Numbered from the stretch's first letter, positions 28,770-38,554 are shown. The stretch is 64,000 nucleotides of DNA from Streptomyces roseifaciens (GCF_001445655.1 NZ_LNBE01000004.1:372001-436000), one strand, 5' to 3'. Numbers and translations are program-made. Notes: a model not told the origin generated them from the sequence alone.

Positions 28770-29422
28770 GCGGCGGCAAGAGCGGCGGCCGGGGCCGCCG
28801 CATCGTCCTGTGGCGGCACGGCCAGACCGCCTGGAACCTGGAGCGGCGCTTCCAGGGCTCCACGGACATCGAGCTGACCGGGACCGGCGTGGCGCAGGCG
28901 CGCCGGGCCGCCCGGCTGCTGGCCGGCCTCGGGCCGGACGTGATCATCGCCTCGGACCTCAGCCGGGCCACGGCCACGGCGGCGGAGCTCGCCGCCGTCA
29001 CCGGCCTCGAGGTCACCACCCACGCCGAGCTGCGCGAGACGTACGCGGGCGTGTGGCAGGGCCTCACGCACGACGAGATCATCGAGCGGCACGGCGAGGA
29101 GTACGCGGCGTGGAAGCGCGGCGAGCCCGTCCGGCGCGGCGGCGGTGAGCTGGAGACCGAGGTCGCCGACCGGGCCGCCCCGGTCGTCCTCGAGCAGGCC
29201 GCGAAGCTGCCGGAGAACGGCACGCTCGTCGTCGTCAGCCACGGCGGCACCATCCGCACCACCATCGGCCGGCTGCTCCAGCTGGAGTCCCGCTCCTGGG
29301 AGTCGCTGGGCGGCCTGACCAACTGCTGCTGGTCGGTGCTGGGCGAGGGCGCGCGCGGCTGGCGCCTGCTGGAGCACAACGCGGGGACGCTCCCCGAGCC
29401 GGTGCTCGGCGACGACGACTGA
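28766..29422 (+). CDS. Histidine phosphatase (phosphoglycerate mutase-like), apparent CTG start
   Basis: The catalytic RHG motif (RHGQTAWNLERR) lies at 28810-28845, and the second His is in SHGGTIR. The first in-frame ATG/GTG/TTG is GTG 28889, downstream of the catalytic motif, so it cannot be the start. The frame opens at 28760. CTG at 28766 overlaps the rsfS stop as CTGA, just as GTGA or ATGA overlaps occur elsewhere in the window. That gives 218 aa, beginning with SGGKSGGRGRRIVLWRHG after the initiator. The function is likely a phosphatase of phosphoesters, in line with 2,3-PG-independent histidine phosphatases; no PGM-specific residues were confirmed. Confidence 0.85.
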   Translation: MSGGKSGGRGRRIVLWRHGQTAWNLERRFQGSTDIELTGTGVAQARRAARLLAGLGPDVIIASDLSRATATAAELAAVTGLEVTTHAELRETYAGVWQGLTHDEIIERHGEEYAAWKRGEPVRRGGGELETEVADRAAPVVLEQAAKLPENGTLVVVSHGGTIRTTIGRLLQLESRSWESLGGLTNCCWSVLGEGARGWRLLEHNAGTLPEPVLGDDD

Positions 29423-29451
29423 GCGCCCCCGGGGAGCCCCCGGGCCCGGAT

Positions 29452-29481
29452 TTCACATCCGGGCAGGTGGCAGGCTAAAGT
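29452..29481 (+). promoter_or_regulatory. Promoter of first tRNA-Ala
   Basis: TTCACA (29452-29457) and TAAAGT (29476-29481), 18 bp apart, upstream of the tRNA; the primary transcript would carry a ~47-nt 5' leader. Confidence 0.6.
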
Positions 29482-29534
29482 TCTTCTTGTTCGCGGGGAA
29501 CGCCGGGGGAAACGCCGGAAGACCTGAGAACAGC

Positions 29535-29607
29535 GGGGCTATAGCTCAGTTGGTAGAGCGCCTGCATGGCATGCAGGAGGTCAGGAGTTCAATTCTCCTT
29601 AGCTCCA
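29535..29607 (+). tRNA. tRNA-Ala (anticodon GGC), copy 1
   Basis: 73 nt with a complete cloverleaf: acceptor GGGGCTA pairing with TAGCTCC (one G-T), a D-loop with AGTTGGTAGAG, anticodon arm CCTGC-ATGGCAT-GCAGG giving anticodon GGC, T-loop TTCAATT and discriminator A. CCA is not encoded. Identical to the copy at 33463. Confidence 0.98.
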
Positions 29608-29615
29608 CAGTTCGA

Positions 29616-29652
29616 AACGATCCCGTCTCCGTCACCGGAGGCGGGATCGTTT
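29616..29652 (+). terminator. Terminator of first tRNA-Ala
   Basis: The stem AACGATCCCG...CGGGATCGTT with inner CTCC/GGAG pairs, followed by a short T-rich stretch (TTTGCTTT). Confidence 0.85.
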
Positions 29653-29731
29653 GCTTTAGCGGCACATTCCCGTGGCAGAATCCGGTCGTCGGGAGCGGAG
29701 GACGGGCCGAAGGGGAGGGAACGGCTGACCC

Positions 29732-29965
29732 ATGGGTGCTCACAGCCGGAAGTGCGACTGGTGCGGCAGCGGCACGCCCATCGTGCGGGACATGGAACCG
29801 CTCAACTCCGCCTTCCAGTACTGGTGCGTGGAGTGCGCACGGGCGCTGATCATAAAAGGCGACCCCATCGAGACCTACCGCGAGCTCGAAGGCGAGCCGA
29901 TCTACGGGCGGCTGCTGGACGAGCACTGCACGCTCAAGCGCTTCTACTCCTTCGCCACGGCCTGA
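29732..29965 (+). CDS. Conserved small protein with two Cys pairs (zinc-ribbon-like)
   Basis: 77 aa starting at ATG 29732, preceded by GGAGGGAA. C8-x2-C11 (KCDWCGSG) and C32-x2-C35 (WCVECARA) form a likely zinc-binding pair, and the rest is acidic and Tyr-rich (DPIETYRELEGEPIYGRLL). The family is unknown to me. I have seen similar small proteins near this tRNA in other Streptomyces (memory only). It might be a nucleic-acid or protein-binding zinc ribbon. Confidence 0.75.
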   Translation: MGAHSRKCDWCGSGTPIVRDMEPLNSAFQYWCVECARALIIKGDPIETYRELEGEPIYGRLLDEHCTLKRFYSFATA

Positions 29966-30203
29966 CGGCCCCGGCCGGAACGGGTCCCGGCCCGGCCCGA
30001 ACGGATCCCGGCCCGGCCCGAGCGGCCGCGCACCGGAACGCACACGACCGCGCACCACGGTGTGGCGGAACCTGTGATTTCCCGGTTTTTCCCCGGATTT
30101 CCTTCATGTCCGGCAACCCTCTCCAGAGACGCACGCGTCCTGAGGGGTGAAGCTGCCGCCGGGAACGGCCGGCGGCACGGGGGAAGCATGCGGAGGACAC
30201 CGC

Positions 30204-32000
30204 GTGACCGAAACTGTCATCGGCCCGGCCGGCTCCGAAGAGGCCGTGGCCGAACTCACACCCTTTCTCGACGCCCTGCGCGTCCCGCCGGTGCTGCGGC
30301 CCGGCCGGACCGAAGCGCTCCGCGGCATCGAGATCGACCAGACCGCCACCTGGGTCCGGCTGCACTCGCAGCTGCCGCCCACCCGCGTATGGGCCTACGA
30401 GGGCCACGTCCCGGGGCCGACGATCGAGGTGCGCCGCGGCCGCCGGCTGCGCATCACCTGGAGCAACCGCCTCACCGGCCCCCACCCGGTGACCGCCGTG
30501 GAGGCGGCGCAGGTGCCCGGCGCCCCGGCGCCCGACACCGTGCCCGGCCGCAGCGGCGCCGTACCGCTGGCCGACGTCGCGGCGCTGCCCGCCTGGACGG
30601 TGACGCACCTGCACGGCGCACCCACCGGCGGCGGCAACGACGGCTGGTCGGAGAACGCCGTCTCACCGGGCGACAGCCAGCTCTCCGAATATCCCAACGA
30701 CCACCGTGCGGTCGCCTGGTGGTACCACGACCACGCCATGGACATCACCCGCTGGAACGTCTTCGCGGGCCTGGCGGGGATGTACCTCGTCCGGGACGCC
30801 GAGGAGGACGCGCTGCACCTGCCCTCGGGCGAGCGCGAGATCCCGCTGATCGTCCAGGACCGCAACCTCGACCAGGACCCGGACGGCAAGCTGACCGGCC
30901 GGCTGCTCCACAAGACCGTGATCGTCGGCAAGGACGCCCAGGGCAAGAACGTCACCCGCTCCTTCAACGGCCCGTACACCCTTGTCAACGGCGTCATCTG
31001 GCCTTACCTGGACGTGTCCGCCCAGTGGTACCGCTTCCGGCTGCTCAACGCCTCCAACGCGCGGACCTACGCGCTGCGGCTGGTCGACGGGGAGACCGGT
31101 GAGCCGGTGCGGGGAGCGGCCTGGCAGATCGGCACGGACGGCGGGCTGCTGCCGCGTCCGCTGCCGCTGGACGGGGTGCTGTCCGTGGCGCCCGCCGAGC
31201 GCATGGACCTGCTGGTCGACTTCGGGCTGCTGCGGGGCCGCCGCGTCCGGCTGGTCAACGAGGCCCCGGGGGTGCCCCATCCGCAGGTCATGGAGTTCCG
31301 GGTGGCGGACGAGGAGGAGTGCGACCCCTTCGTGCTGCCGGCGGTGATCTCCAGCTCCTTCGAGCGGCTCACCCACGACACGGTGCCCGAGCACGAGCAC
31401 CGGCTGATCGCCCTGGTCCCGCCCGGCACGGCCGGGAACGCCCACCCGGGCATGTGGGAGATGCAGAAGGCCGAGCCGGGCGACGTGCACGTCCCGGGCG
31501 TGGGGGTGATCCAGGTCAAGGGCGCGGACGGCAAGCTGCGGACGTACCGCAGGGCCGCCCAGACCTTCGACGACGCGCTCGGCTTCATGGTCACCTACGA
31601 CGGCTGGGAGCAGTGGAGCTTCCTCAACCTGGGCGGCCCGACGCACCCGATGCACATCCACCTGATCGACTTTCAGGTCCTCAGCCGCGACCTCTACCCC
31701 GCGGGCCCGCAGAGCCCCTTCGACGTCGCCCTGGGCGGCACGCGCGCACCGCTGGAGTTCGGGGGGCGGGCGCCGGTGTCGGAGGGCGACGCGGGCTGGA
31801 AGGACGTGATCCAGGTGCCGGCCGGGCAGATGGTCAACGTGATCGGCCGCTTCCGCGGGGCGCGCGGCCGGTTCATGTACCACTGTCACCTGCTGGAGCA
31901 CGAGGACATGGGGATGATGCGTCCGTTCGTGGTGATGCCGGGTGAAGTGCTGAAGTTCCATCACGGGGAGCACGGCGGCCACGGGGGTCACGGCCACTGA
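30204..32000 (+). CDS. Multicopper oxidase (CotA/phenoxazinone-synthase-like)
   Basis: A 598-aa three-cupredoxin-domain oxidase. All four copper-binding motifs are present: H135-L-H137-G, W-Y-H175-D-H177, H481-P-M-H484-I-H486 and H560-C561-H562...H566. It starts at GTG 30204, with GGAGGA just upstream, rather than the longer ATG at 30147. No clear signal peptide is visible, so it is probably cytoplasmic, as in PhsA-type enzymes. The C-terminus is a His/Gly tail ([13 protein letters not shown]) that could bind metal. Substrate is unknown: phenol oxidation, metal oxidation or antibiotic maturation are all possible. The last 128 bp overlap the convergent GT87 gene. Confidence 0.93.
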   Translation: MTETVIGPAGSEEAVAELTPFLDALRVPPVLRPGRTEALRGIEIDQTATWVRLHSQLPPTRVWAYEGHVPGPTIEVRRGRRLRITWSNRLTGPHPVTAVEAAQVPGAPAPDTVPGRSGAVPLADVAALPAWTVTHLHGAPTGGGNDGWSENAVSPGDSQLSEYPNDHRAVAWWYHDHAMDITRWNVFAGLAGMYLVRDAEEDALHLPSGEREIPLIVQDRNLDQDPDGKLTGRLLHKTVIVGKDAQGKNVTRSFNGPYTLVNGVIWPYLDVSAQWYRFRLLNASNARTYALRLVDGETGEPVRGAAWQIGTDGGLLPRPLPLDGVLSVAPAERMDLLVDFGLLRGRRVRLVNEAPGVPHPQVMEFRVADEEECDPFVLPAVISSSFERLTHDTVPEHEHRLIALVPPGTAGNAHPGMWEMQKAEPGDVHVPGVGVIQVKGADGKLRTYRRAAQTFDDALGFMVTYDGWEQWSFLNLGGPTHPMHIHLIDFQVLSRDLYPAGPQSPFDVALGGTRAPLEFGGRAPVSEGDAGWKDVIQVPAGQMVNVIGRFRGARGRFMYHCHLLEHEDMGMMRPFVVMPGEVLKFHHGEHGGHGGHGH

Positions 32001-33270
32001 GGCCGTCCCGCGCCGGGCGGTCCGGCCCGGCGCCCGCGGTCCGGAGGGCGGCCAGGGCGAGGAAGGCCGCCCCGGCCGCCGGGTAGCCGGCGGAGAGCAG
32101 CATCCGGCCGCCGTCCTGCCGGAGTTCGGGCCGGGTCTGCGGGTCGTGGGGGACCCGCCACAGCGCGTAGGAGCAGAACAGCACGGCGGCCACCGCGGTC
32201 CCCGCCCACCAGGCGCGGCTGCCGCGGGCGGCCGCCTCGCGGGCGAGCAGCAGCCCGGCCGGTACGCACCACACCCAGTGGTGCGACCAGGAGACGGGGC
32301 TGACGAGCAGTGCGGTGGCCGCGCAGGAGAGGGCGCCCCAGGCGGTGGCCCGCGGCCCGCACCGCTGCGTCCGGACCGCGACCGTGAGGCCGAGCACGGT
32401 GACGGCCAGCGCCGCGACCGCCCACCACGCCCCGGGGTCGCCGGTGTGCAGCAGCCGGGCGAGGACGCCGCGCAGCGACTGGTTGGCGGTGTCCTCGGCG
32501 TGGCCGACCCGCTCGGTGGCGAAGACGGCGTCCGTCCAGAAGCGGCGCGAGTCGTACGGCAGGGCCAGCGCGGCGAGGACCGCCGTCCCGGCGAAGGCGG
32601 CGGTGGCGACGGCCGCCCGGCGCAGCCACGGTCCGCCGCCCGCCGCGCCCGCGCCGCCTGCTCCGCCCCCTGCGCCCGCTCCGCCCGCGCGCCGGGCGAG
32701 GCCGGTCGCCGCCAGGTGGACGACGAACAGGGCGGGGGTGAGCTTGATGCCCGTCGCGAGGCCGGTGCCCAGGCCCGCCCAGCGGTGGGCCGCGGGGCGC
32801 GTCAGGTCCCACAGCACCAGGACGACGACGAGGAGGTTGATCTGTCCGTTGCGCAGGGTCTGCCACACGGGCTCGCACCAGACGCACAGGGCGGCCGCCG
32901 TGAGCGTCACGGCGGCGCGCGGGCGGACGTCGACGAGCCGCAGGGAGAGGTGGACGAGGGCGAGCAGCAGGCCGAGGTTGGCGAGCTCGGTGAGGACGCG
33001 CAGCGCGGTCGTGCCGGGCAGCGTCAGGGCGGTGAACAGGAGCGCTGCGAAGGGCGGGTAGGTGGCGGGCAGGCCGCGGTGCGTGGCGCGCATCGCGTAG
33101 AGGTCGCCGCCGGTGCGGACGGTCCACCCTTCGGCGCGGTAGACGAGGACGTCGATGGAGGTGACGTGGGCGGCCCGCTGGGCCAGCAGGAAGAGGCAGA
33201 AGGAGACCAGACAGCCCGCGGCGGCGGCCAGGGTGCTGCGGCGGCCGGGGCGGCCGGGCCGGGCTGGCAC
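31873..33270 (-). CDS. GT87-type polytopic mannosyltransferase-like protein (DUF2029)
   Basis: About 465 aa with roughly ten hydrophobic segments, typical of polyprenol-phosphate-mannose-dependent GT-C enzymes. Signatures of the family are [12 protein letters not shown] followed by [35 protein letters not shown] and [12 protein letters not shown]. In mycobacteria relatives build phosphatidylinositol mannosides or lipoarabinomannan; here the acceptor is unknown. GTG 33270 is preferred to GTG 33279 because CGGAG lies 8 nt upstream. The C-terminal 42 codons overlap the multicopper oxidase and encode a disordered Arg/Pro tail. Confidence 0.85.
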   Translation of the reverse strand: MPARPGRPGRRSTLAAAAGCLVSFCLFLLAQRAAHVTSIDVLVYRAEGWTVRTGGDLYAMRATHRGLPATYPPFAALLFTALTLPGTTALRVLTELANLGLLLALVHLSLRLVDVRPRAAVTLTAAALCVWCEPVWQTLRNGQINLLVVVLVLWDLTRPAAHRWAGLGTGLATGIKLTPALFVVHLAATGLARRAGGAGAGGGAGGAGAAGGGPWLRRAAVATAAFAGTAVLAALALPYDSRRFWTDAVFATERVGHAEDTANQSLRGVLARLLHTGDPGAWWAVAALAVTVLGLTVAVRTQRCGPRATAWGALSCAATALLVSPVSWSHHWVWCVPAGLLLAREAAARGSRAWWAGTAVAAVLFCSYALWRVPHDPQTRPELRQDGGRMLLSAGYPAAGAAFLALAALRTAGAGPDRPARDGLSGRDPRGRRAPRDGTSALHPASPRTDASSPCPRAPAGDSGT

Positions 33271-33364
33271 GAGGAGCACTCCGGTTCCACGGGTGACAAA
33301 TCGGGCGAATAGTGGGCGATGTTATCCCATTCGCCCAGGTTCCCGGTGGCGCCGGGCGGCCGAT

Positions 33365-33393
33365 TTGGCAGGCGGCGGGGGTCTCCGTGTAAT
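33365..33393 (+). promoter_or_regulatory. Promoter of second tRNA-Ala
   Basis: TTGGCA (33365-33370) and TGTAAT (33388-33393) with 17-bp spacing, about 70 bp upstream of the tRNA. The region is divergent from the GT87 gene. Confidence 0.55.
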
Positions 33394-33462
33394 GTTGTCG
33401 ATGTCGCCGGGGGGAACGGCAAGGGAAACAACCCGAACCGAACCCGGTGGAAAACAGAACAC

Positions 33463-33535
33463 GGGGCTATAGCTCAGTTGGTAGAGCGCCTGCATGGCAT
33501 GCAGGAGGTCAGGAGTTCAATTCTCCTTAGCTCCA
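33463..33535 (+). tRNA. tRNA-Ala (anticodon GGC), copy 2
   Basis: Base-for-base identical to the tRNA at 29535-29607, including anticodon GGC; flanking sequence differs apart from a couple of bases. Followed by its own terminator. Confidence 0.98.
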
Positions 33536-33544
33536 CAGAAAATA

Positions 33545-33578
33545 AGCGGGTCGTCCGGAAACGGACGGCCCGCTTTTT
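33545..33578 (+). terminator. Intrinsic terminator of second tRNA-Ala
   Basis: The stem AGCGGG-TCGTCCG pairs with CGGACGG-CCCGCT around a GAAA-like loop, followed by TTTTT. A classical intrinsic terminator. Confidence 0.9.
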
Positions 33579-33612
33579 CGTTTCCGCACCCGGCTGCCGG
33601 GAGCTCCGGTGG

Positions 33613-35148
33613 CTAACGCTCCTTGTCCAGCCGGAGGGCCAGCGCGGGGCAGCGCCGTACGGCCCGCTGTGCCCGGCCCCGCAAATGGTCCGGCACGCCC
33701 GCGTCCGCGAGCGCGGGATAGCCGTCCGGCCCGGTGCGGACGAGCTGCGGCAGCAGGTCCGCGCACAGCCCGTGCCCCTTGCACAGCGTCCAGTCCACCG
33801 CCAGCCGCTCCACGCGGCGCGGGGCGCCGGTGACGGCGTCCGGGCCGCCGGACGGGGGCAGCGGCAGCACCCCGGCCGTCGGGCGCCCGCAGCCGGCGCC
33901 CAGGACGTGCGCCGCGAGGTCGTCCGTGAAGGCCGACAGCGCGCTCAGGACGAACCGTGCGGCACCGTCCGGATGCCCGCACGCCCCGCGCCCCCGCACC
34001 GCCCCGGCGGCCTCCCGCACGGCCTCCAGCGCGCCCTGCCCGCCGCCGGCCGTGACGTCCGCCAGCGCCCCGGCGAGCGTGGGCAGCCCGAGCCGGCACG
34101 GCCCGCACTGCCCGGCCGACTCGGCGGCCAGCCAGTGCGCGACCCGTACCGTCTCGCCCAGCGGGCAGGTGTCCGCGGGCAGCGGCAGCACCGCCCCCGC
34201 CCCGAGCGCCCCGCCGCGGGCGGCCAGGCCCTCGTGCGACACCGGGGCCGTGGCCGCCGTCGCCGCGTCCAGCCATGCGCCGTGGTAGCCGCCGGTCAGC
34301 ACCGCCTGCGGGGCCGGGGCGGCGCCGCAGGCGCTCAGGACGGAGGCGAGCGGCACCCCGCTCGGCGCCTCCACGACCTGCGGCTCCGGCACCGCGCCCG
34401 AGACGGTCAGCAGCACGGTGCCGGGCTCGCCCGCGGTGCCCGCGGCCGCATAGCCCTCGGGCCCCAGGCGGGCGGCGAGGGCGAGTTGGGCGTAGGTCTC
34501 GGCGTTGGACAGAAGCGTCGGCGCCCCGCTCAGCCCCTCCTGCGAGGCCCTGCCGTGCCGCCCGGGCGGCAGCGGCGGCCCGCCGTCGGCGGCCCGCAGC
34601 AGCGCCGAGGACTCGCCCGAGACCAGCCGCTCGGGCAGCCGCACCACCCGGGCGCGCACGGACAGGCCGCGCACGGGCCGCCCGTGCCGGTCGGTGAGGC
34701 CCCGCTCGGCGAGCGCCTCCCGCACCGAGGCCTCGGCCGTCGCCCGGGTCACCCCGACCACCACCGAGCCGGCGCCGAGGGCGGCCGCGGCCAGCAGCGC
34801 CCCGTCCAGCACCAGGTGCGGCGCCCGTCCGAGCAGCACGGCGTCCTTGCGGCAGGCCGGATCGCCCTCGCAGCCGTTGACCACCACCGCGGGGCGCGCG
34901 CCGCGCCGCTGTGCCATCCGCCCGACCGCCCGCAGCTTCTGCGCGAACGGGAAGCCCGCGCCGCCGCGGCCGCGCAGCGCGACCGCCTCCGCCAGCGCCG
35001 TCAGCTGCTCCTCGGTGTGCCCGGGCAGCGAGCCGTGCACCGACAGGTGTGCGCTGCGGTCCAGCCGGGCCGCCCTGTCCAGCCCGGCCAGCAGGTGCGG
35101 CGCCCCCAGGGAGAGGACCGCCGGCTGCTCGGGAAGTGCGGCGCTCAC
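33613..35148 (-). CDS. Orphan NuoF-like flavoprotein fused to a ferredoxin
   Basis: A 511-aa redox protein resembling the 51-kDa NADH-binding subunit of complex I, with FMN loop [44 protein letters not shown], an SLBB-like region and a C-terminal 4Fe-4S motif ([10 protein letters not shown]...RGACGHP). A single-cluster ferredoxin domain is fused at the end (C-x5-C in LCKGHGLC, then RCP), typical of 3Fe-4S. It is not part of a nuo operon. The GTG at 35148 overlaps the stop of a 42-codon ORF (GTGA). It probably passes electrons from NAD(P)H to an unknown partner; the electron donor and acceptor are unknown. Confidence 0.85.
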   Translation of the reverse strand: MSAALPEQPAVLSLGAPHLLAGLDRAARLDRSAHLSVHGSLPGHTEEQLTALAEAVALRGRGGAGFPFAQKLRAVGRMAQRRGARPAVVVNGCEGDPACRKDAVLLGRAPHLVLDGALLAAAALGAGSVVVGVTRATAEASVREALAERGLTDRHGRPVRGLSVRARVVRLPERLVSGESSALLRAADGGPPLPPGRHGRASQEGLSGAPTLLSNAETYAQLALAARLGPEGYAAAGTAGEPGTVLLTVSGAVPEPQVVEAPSGVPLASVLSACGAAPAPQAVLTGGYHGAWLDAATAATAPVSHEGLAARGGALGAGAVLPLPADTCPLGETVRVAHWLAAESAGQCGPCRLGLPTLAGALADVTAGGGQGALEAVREAAGAVRGRGACGHPDGAARFVLSALSAFTDDLAAHVLGAGCGRPTAGVLPLPPSGGPDAVTGAPRRVERLAVDWTLCKGHGLCADLLPQLVRTGPDGYPALADAGVPDHLRGRAQRAVRRCPALALRLDKER

Positions 35149-35273
35149 CGGGCCCGGCCCGGGGCGTCCGGCCGCAGCCGGTCCGCCCCTATGCGCCGGT
35201 GGACCGCCGTCGCGGCGAGCGGGGCCGGGCCGAGGACGCCACCGGCGCGTTCGGGGAAGTCGAGGAGGTCCAT
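35145..35273 (-). CDS. Possible 42-aa ORF coupled to the NuoF-like gene
   Basis: ATG 35273 to TGA 35145, beginning [15 protein letters not shown] and ending in RPDAPGRAR. The GTGA overlap with the downstream gene suggests translational coupling, and the ORF might be a coupling leader or a decayed upstream partner. No domain is visible and the ribosome-binding site is weak. Confidence 0.35.
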   Translation of the reverse strand: MDLLDFPERAGGVLGPAPLAATAVHRRIGADRLRPDAPGRAR

Positions 35274-35420
35274 GGCACGGCACCGTAGGGAGCCCACCGG
35301 CGGCGTGCGGTCCGCTTCGCACAACCCCGGCGCGACGGGTCTCACCACTGCTAACGTCGGTTCGTTCGGCGCAGCCGTACCAGGGCCCGAACCTCGATGC
35401 GGCCCCTTCGGCCCCTGCGG

Positions 35421-35435
35421 TAACCTGGCCCCATG
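35421..35435 (+). promoter_or_regulatory. Leaderless promoter of the leuS leader peptide
   Basis: TAACCT (35421-35426) is 6 nt before the leader ATG 35433. Confidence 0.6.
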
Positions 35436-35471
35436 CGTGCCGTACGCCTTCTGCTTAGCGGGCCGCGCTGA
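35433..35471 (+). CDS. leuS leader peptide
   Basis: A 12-aa peptide, [12 protein letters not shown], with three consecutive leucine codons (CTT CTG CTT) and a TGA stop 121 bp before leuS. It probably starts on a leaderless mRNA. Attenuators upstream of leuS have been predicted in some Streptomyces by comparative genomics. Ribosome stalling at Leu codons when charged tRNA-Leu is low would prevent the terminator at 35512-35536. Confidence 0.8.
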   Translation: MRAVRLLLSGPR

Positions 35472-35477
35472 TCAGTA

Positions 35478-35498
35478 CCGACCGGTGACCACGGTCGG
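35478..35498 (+). promoter_or_regulatory. Pause or anti-terminator hairpin of leuS leader
   Basis: CCGACC (35478-35483) pairs with GGTCGG (35493-35498), a 6-bp stem with 9-nt loop just after the leader stop. This is the position of the first stem of a classical attenuator. Confidence 0.55.
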
Positions 35499-35511
35499 CA
35501 TCGGCGCGGCG

Positions 35512-35536
35512 TCCCCTCCTGTGCGAGGGGATTTTT
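35512..35536 (+). terminator. leuS attenuator terminator
   Basis: TCCCCTC (35512-35518) pairs with GAGGGGA (35525-35531) across a 6-nt loop, followed by TTTTT at 35532-35536. It sits between the leader peptide and leuS. Confidence 0.85.
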
Positions 35537-35592
35537 CATTTCCGCAGGTGCCGCAGGTAGAGACGACGACGATCGATGGAGCTTTGAGGACG

Positions 35593-38481
35593 ATGAGCGA
35601 GACCAACACCGCCGCCGAGGTGGCTGCCCCGCACCGCTACACGGCCGCGCTGGCCGCCGACATCGAGGCACGCTGGCAGGACTTCTGGGACGCCGACGGC
35701 ACCTACGAGGCCCCCAACCCCACCGGTGACCTGGCGGGCGACCCCGCCGTCGTGGCCCGCCCCAAGAAGTTCATCATGGACATGTTCCCGTACCCCTCGG
35801 GTGCGGGCCTGCACGTCGGCCACCCGCTCGGCTACATCGCCACCGACGTCTACGCGCGCCACCACCGCATGACCGGCCACAACGTCCTGCACACCCTCGG
35901 CTTCGACGCCTTCGGCCTGCCCGCCGAGCAGTACGCCGTGCAGACCGGCACGCACCCGCGGGTCTCCACCGAGGCCAACATCGTCAACATGAAGGCGCAG
36001 CTGCGCCGCCTGGGCCTGGGCCACGACAAGCGCCGCTCCTTCGCCACGATCGACCCGGCCTACTACAAGTGGACCCAGTGGATCTTCCTGCAGATCTTCA
36101 ACTCCTGGTACGACGAGGAGGCGAAGAAGGCCCGCCCGATCGGCGAGCTGATCGCGCAGTTCGAGAGCGGGCAGCGTGAGGTGCCGGGCACGCGCGCGTG
36201 GAGCGAGCTGAGCGGCGCCGAGCGCGAGGACGTCCTGGGCGGCTACCGCCTGGCCTACGCCTCCGACGCGCCGGTCAACTGGTGCCCCGGCCTGGGCACC
36301 GTCCTGGCCAACGAGGAGGTCACCGCCGACGGCCGCTCCGAGCGCGGCAACTTCCCCGTCTTCAAGTCCAAGCTGCGCCAGTGGAACATGCGGATCACCG
36401 CCTACGCGGACCGCCTGCTGGAGGACCTGGACGCCCTGGACTGGCCCGAGGCCATCAAGCTCCAGCAGCGCAACTGGATCGGCCGCAGCGTCGGCGCCCG
36501 CGTCGACTTCGCCGTCGAGGGCCACGAGGACGCGAAGGTCACCGTCTTCACCACGCGCCAGGACACCCTCTTCGGCGCCACCTACCTGGTCGTCGCCCCC
36601 GAGCACCAGCTCGTCACCGAGGACGAGGCCCACCGCTCGGTCGTCCCGGCCGCCTGGCCCGAGGGCACGCACGAGGACTGGACCGGCGGGCACGCCACCC
36701 CGGCCGAGGCCGTCGCCGCCTACCGCAAGGAGGCCGCCGCCAAGTCCGACGTCGAGCGGCAGGCCGACGCCAAGGAGAAGACCGGCGTCTTCACCGGCGT
36801 CTACGCGGTCAACCCGGCCAACGGCGAGAAGCTGCCCGTCTTCACCGCCGACTACGTGCTGATGGGCTACGGCACCGGCGCGATCATGGCCGTCCCCGCC
36901 CACGACAGCCGCGACTTCGCCTTCGCGCGCGCCTTCGACCTGCCGATGCACTGCGTCGTGCAGCCGGCCGACGACCGCGGCACCGACCCGTCCACGTGGG
37001 CGGAGTCCTTCGACTCCTACGACGCCGAGATCATCAACTCGGCCGGCGAGGGCATCTCCCTGGACGGCCTGGTCGTCCCCGAGGCGAAGTCCCGCATGGC
37101 CGAGTGGCTGACGGAGCAGGGCATCGGCGAGGCCACCGTCAACTTCCGCCTGCGCGACTGGCTCTTCAGCCGCCAGCGCTACTGGGGCGAGCCCTTCCCG
37201 ATCGTCTACGACGAGCAGGGCGTCGCCCACTCGCTGCCCGAGTCGATGCTGCCGCTGGAGCTGCCCGAGGTCGAGGACTACTCGCCGCGCACCTTCGAGC
37301 CCGACGACGCCGACACCGAGCCCGAGACCCCGCTCTCCCGCAACGAGGAGTGGGTCAACGTCACGCTGGACCTCGGCGACGGCCCCAAGCGCTACCGCCG
37401 CGAGACCAACACCATGCCCAACTGGGCGGGCTCCTGCTGGTACGAGCTGCGCTACCTCGACCCGAACAACGACGAGAAGCTGGTCTCCGCCGAGGCCGAG
37501 CAGTACTGGATGGGCCCGCGCGAGGGCCAGCCGCACGGCGGCGTCGACCTGTACGTCGGCGGTGCCGAGCACGCCGTGCTGCACCTGCTGTACGCCCGCT
37601 TCTGGTCCAAGATCCTCTTCGACCTGGGCCACGTCTCCTCGGCCGAGCCGTTCCACAAGCTCTACAACCAGGGCATGATCCAGGCGTACGTCTACCGCGA
37701 CGCCCGCGGCATCGCCGTCCCCGCCACCGAGGTGGAGGAGCGCGGCGGCGCGTACTACTACCAGGGCGAGAAGGTCAGCCGGCTGCTCGGCAAGATGGGC
37801 AAGTCCCTGAAGAACGCCGTCACGCCGGACGAGATCTGCTCCGAGTACGGCGCCGACACCCTGCGCCTGTACGAGATGGCGATGGGCCCGCTGGACGTCT
37901 CCCGCCCGTGGGACACCCGCGCCGTCGTCGGCCAGTACCGCCTGCTGCAGCGCCTGTGGCGCAACGTCGTCGACGAGGCGACCGGCGAGGTCACCGTCGT
38001 GGACGCCGAGGCCGACGAGGCCACGCTGCGCGCCCTGCACAAGGCGATCGACGGCGTCGGCCAGGACCTGGCGAACCTGCGCTTCAACACCGCCATCGCC
38101 AAGATCACCGAGCTCAACAACCACGTGACCAAGCTGAGCGAGGTCCCGCGGTCCGTCGCCGAGGCCATGGTGCTGCTGATCGCGCCGCTGGCCCCGCACA
38201 TCGCCGAGGAGCTGTGGCACAAGCTCGGCCGCTCCGGCTCCGTGGTGCACGCGGACTTCCCCGTCGCCGACCCCGCCTACCTGGTCGACGAGGCCGTGAC
38301 CTGCGTCGTCCAGATCAAGGGCAAGGTCAAGGCGCGGCTGGAGGTCCCGCCGTCCATCTCCGACGAGGAGCTGGAGAAGGTGGCGCTGGGCGACGAAGCG
38401 GTCGTCGCGGCGCTGGGCGGCGCGGGCATCCGCAAGGTCATCGTGCGGGCGCCGAAGCTGGTGAACATCGTTCCGGCGTAA
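35593..38481 (+). CDS. leuS: Leucyl-tRNA synthetase
   Basis: A 962-aa class I synthetase charging tRNA-Leu. ATG 35593 has GAGGA 2-3 nt upstream; an in-frame extension through the tRNA and beyond is an artefact. It has the HIGH-like element [15 protein letters not shown], a large editing CP1 domain in the middle, the KMSKS-like [11 protein letters not shown] (about residue 735), and a C-terminal anticodon-binding domain. Regulation is through the upstream leader peptide and attenuator, so expression should rise when leucyl-tRNA is scarce. A 39-nt hairpin (38516-38554) follows the stop. Confidence 0.97.
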   Translation: MSETNTAAEVAAPHRYTAALAADIEARWQDFWDADGTYEAPNPTGDLAGDPAVVARPKKFIMDMFPYPSGAGLHVGHPLGYIATDVYARHHRMTGHNVLHTLGFDAFGLPAEQYAVQTGTHPRVSTEANIVNMKAQLRRLGLGHDKRRSFATIDPAYYKWTQWIFLQIFNSWYDEEAKKARPIGELIAQFESGQREVPGTRAWSELSGAEREDVLGGYRLAYASDAPVNWCPGLGTVLANEEVTADGRSERGNFPVFKSKLRQWNMRITAYADRLLEDLDALDWPEAIKLQQRNWIGRSVGARVDFAVEGHEDAKVTVFTTRQDTLFGATYLVVAPEHQLVTEDEAHRSVVPAAWPEGTHEDWTGGHATPAEAVAAYRKEAAAKSDVERQADAKEKTGVFTGVYAVNPANGEKLPVFTADYVLMGYGTGAIMAVPAHDSRDFAFARAFDLPMHCVVQPADDRGTDPSTWAESFDSYDAEIINSAGEGISLDGLVVPEAKSRMAEWLTEQGIGEATVNFRLRDWLFSRQRYWGEPFPIVYDEQGVAHSLPESMLPLELPEVEDYSPRTFEPDDADTEPETPLSRNEEWVNVTLDLGDGPKRYRRETNTMPNWAGSCWYELRYLDPNNDEKLVSAEAEQYWMGPREGQPHGGVDLYVGGAEHAVLHLLYARFWSKILFDLGHVSSAEPFHKLYNQGMIQAYVYRDARGIAVPATEVEERGGAYYYQGEKVSRLLGKMGKSLKNAVTPDEICSEYGADTLRLYEMAMGPLDVSRPWDTRAVVGQYRLLQRLWRNVVDEATGEVTVVDAEADEATLRALHKAIDGVGQDLANLRFNTAIAKITELNNHVTKLSEVPRSVAEAMVLLIAPLAPHIAEELWHKLGRSGSVVHADFPVADPAYLVDEAVTCVVQIKGKVKARLEVPPSISDEELEKVALGDEAVVAALGGAGIRKVIVRAPKLVNIVPA

Positions 38482-38515
38482 GGTTCGGTCCGGCCTACTG
38501 AGGGTTCTTCCCTAC

Positions 38516-38554
38516 GGGCAGGTTGGGGGTTCGTTCGGAACCCCTGGCCTGCCC
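38516..38554 (+). terminator. Hairpin after leuS
   Basis: Stem GGGCAGG (38516-38522) pairs with CCTGCCC (38548-38554), with inner GGGTTC/GAACCC pairs. It lies 34 bp past leuS. Confidence 0.75.

Noticed and set aside
29608..33462. Integrative element between the identical tRNA-Ala genes.
   Set aside because: No integrase, relaxase or excisionase is present and the duplicated sequence is just the tRNA. Retained as a finding for comparative checking, not annotated as a mobile element.
33319..35592. The leuS frame remains open upstream through the second tRNA and the NuoF gene, giving a 1720-aa reading.
   Set aside because: It crosses a tRNA, a terminator and a strong antisense gene. The real start ATG 35593 has a Shine-Dalgarno and is preceded by the attenuator.
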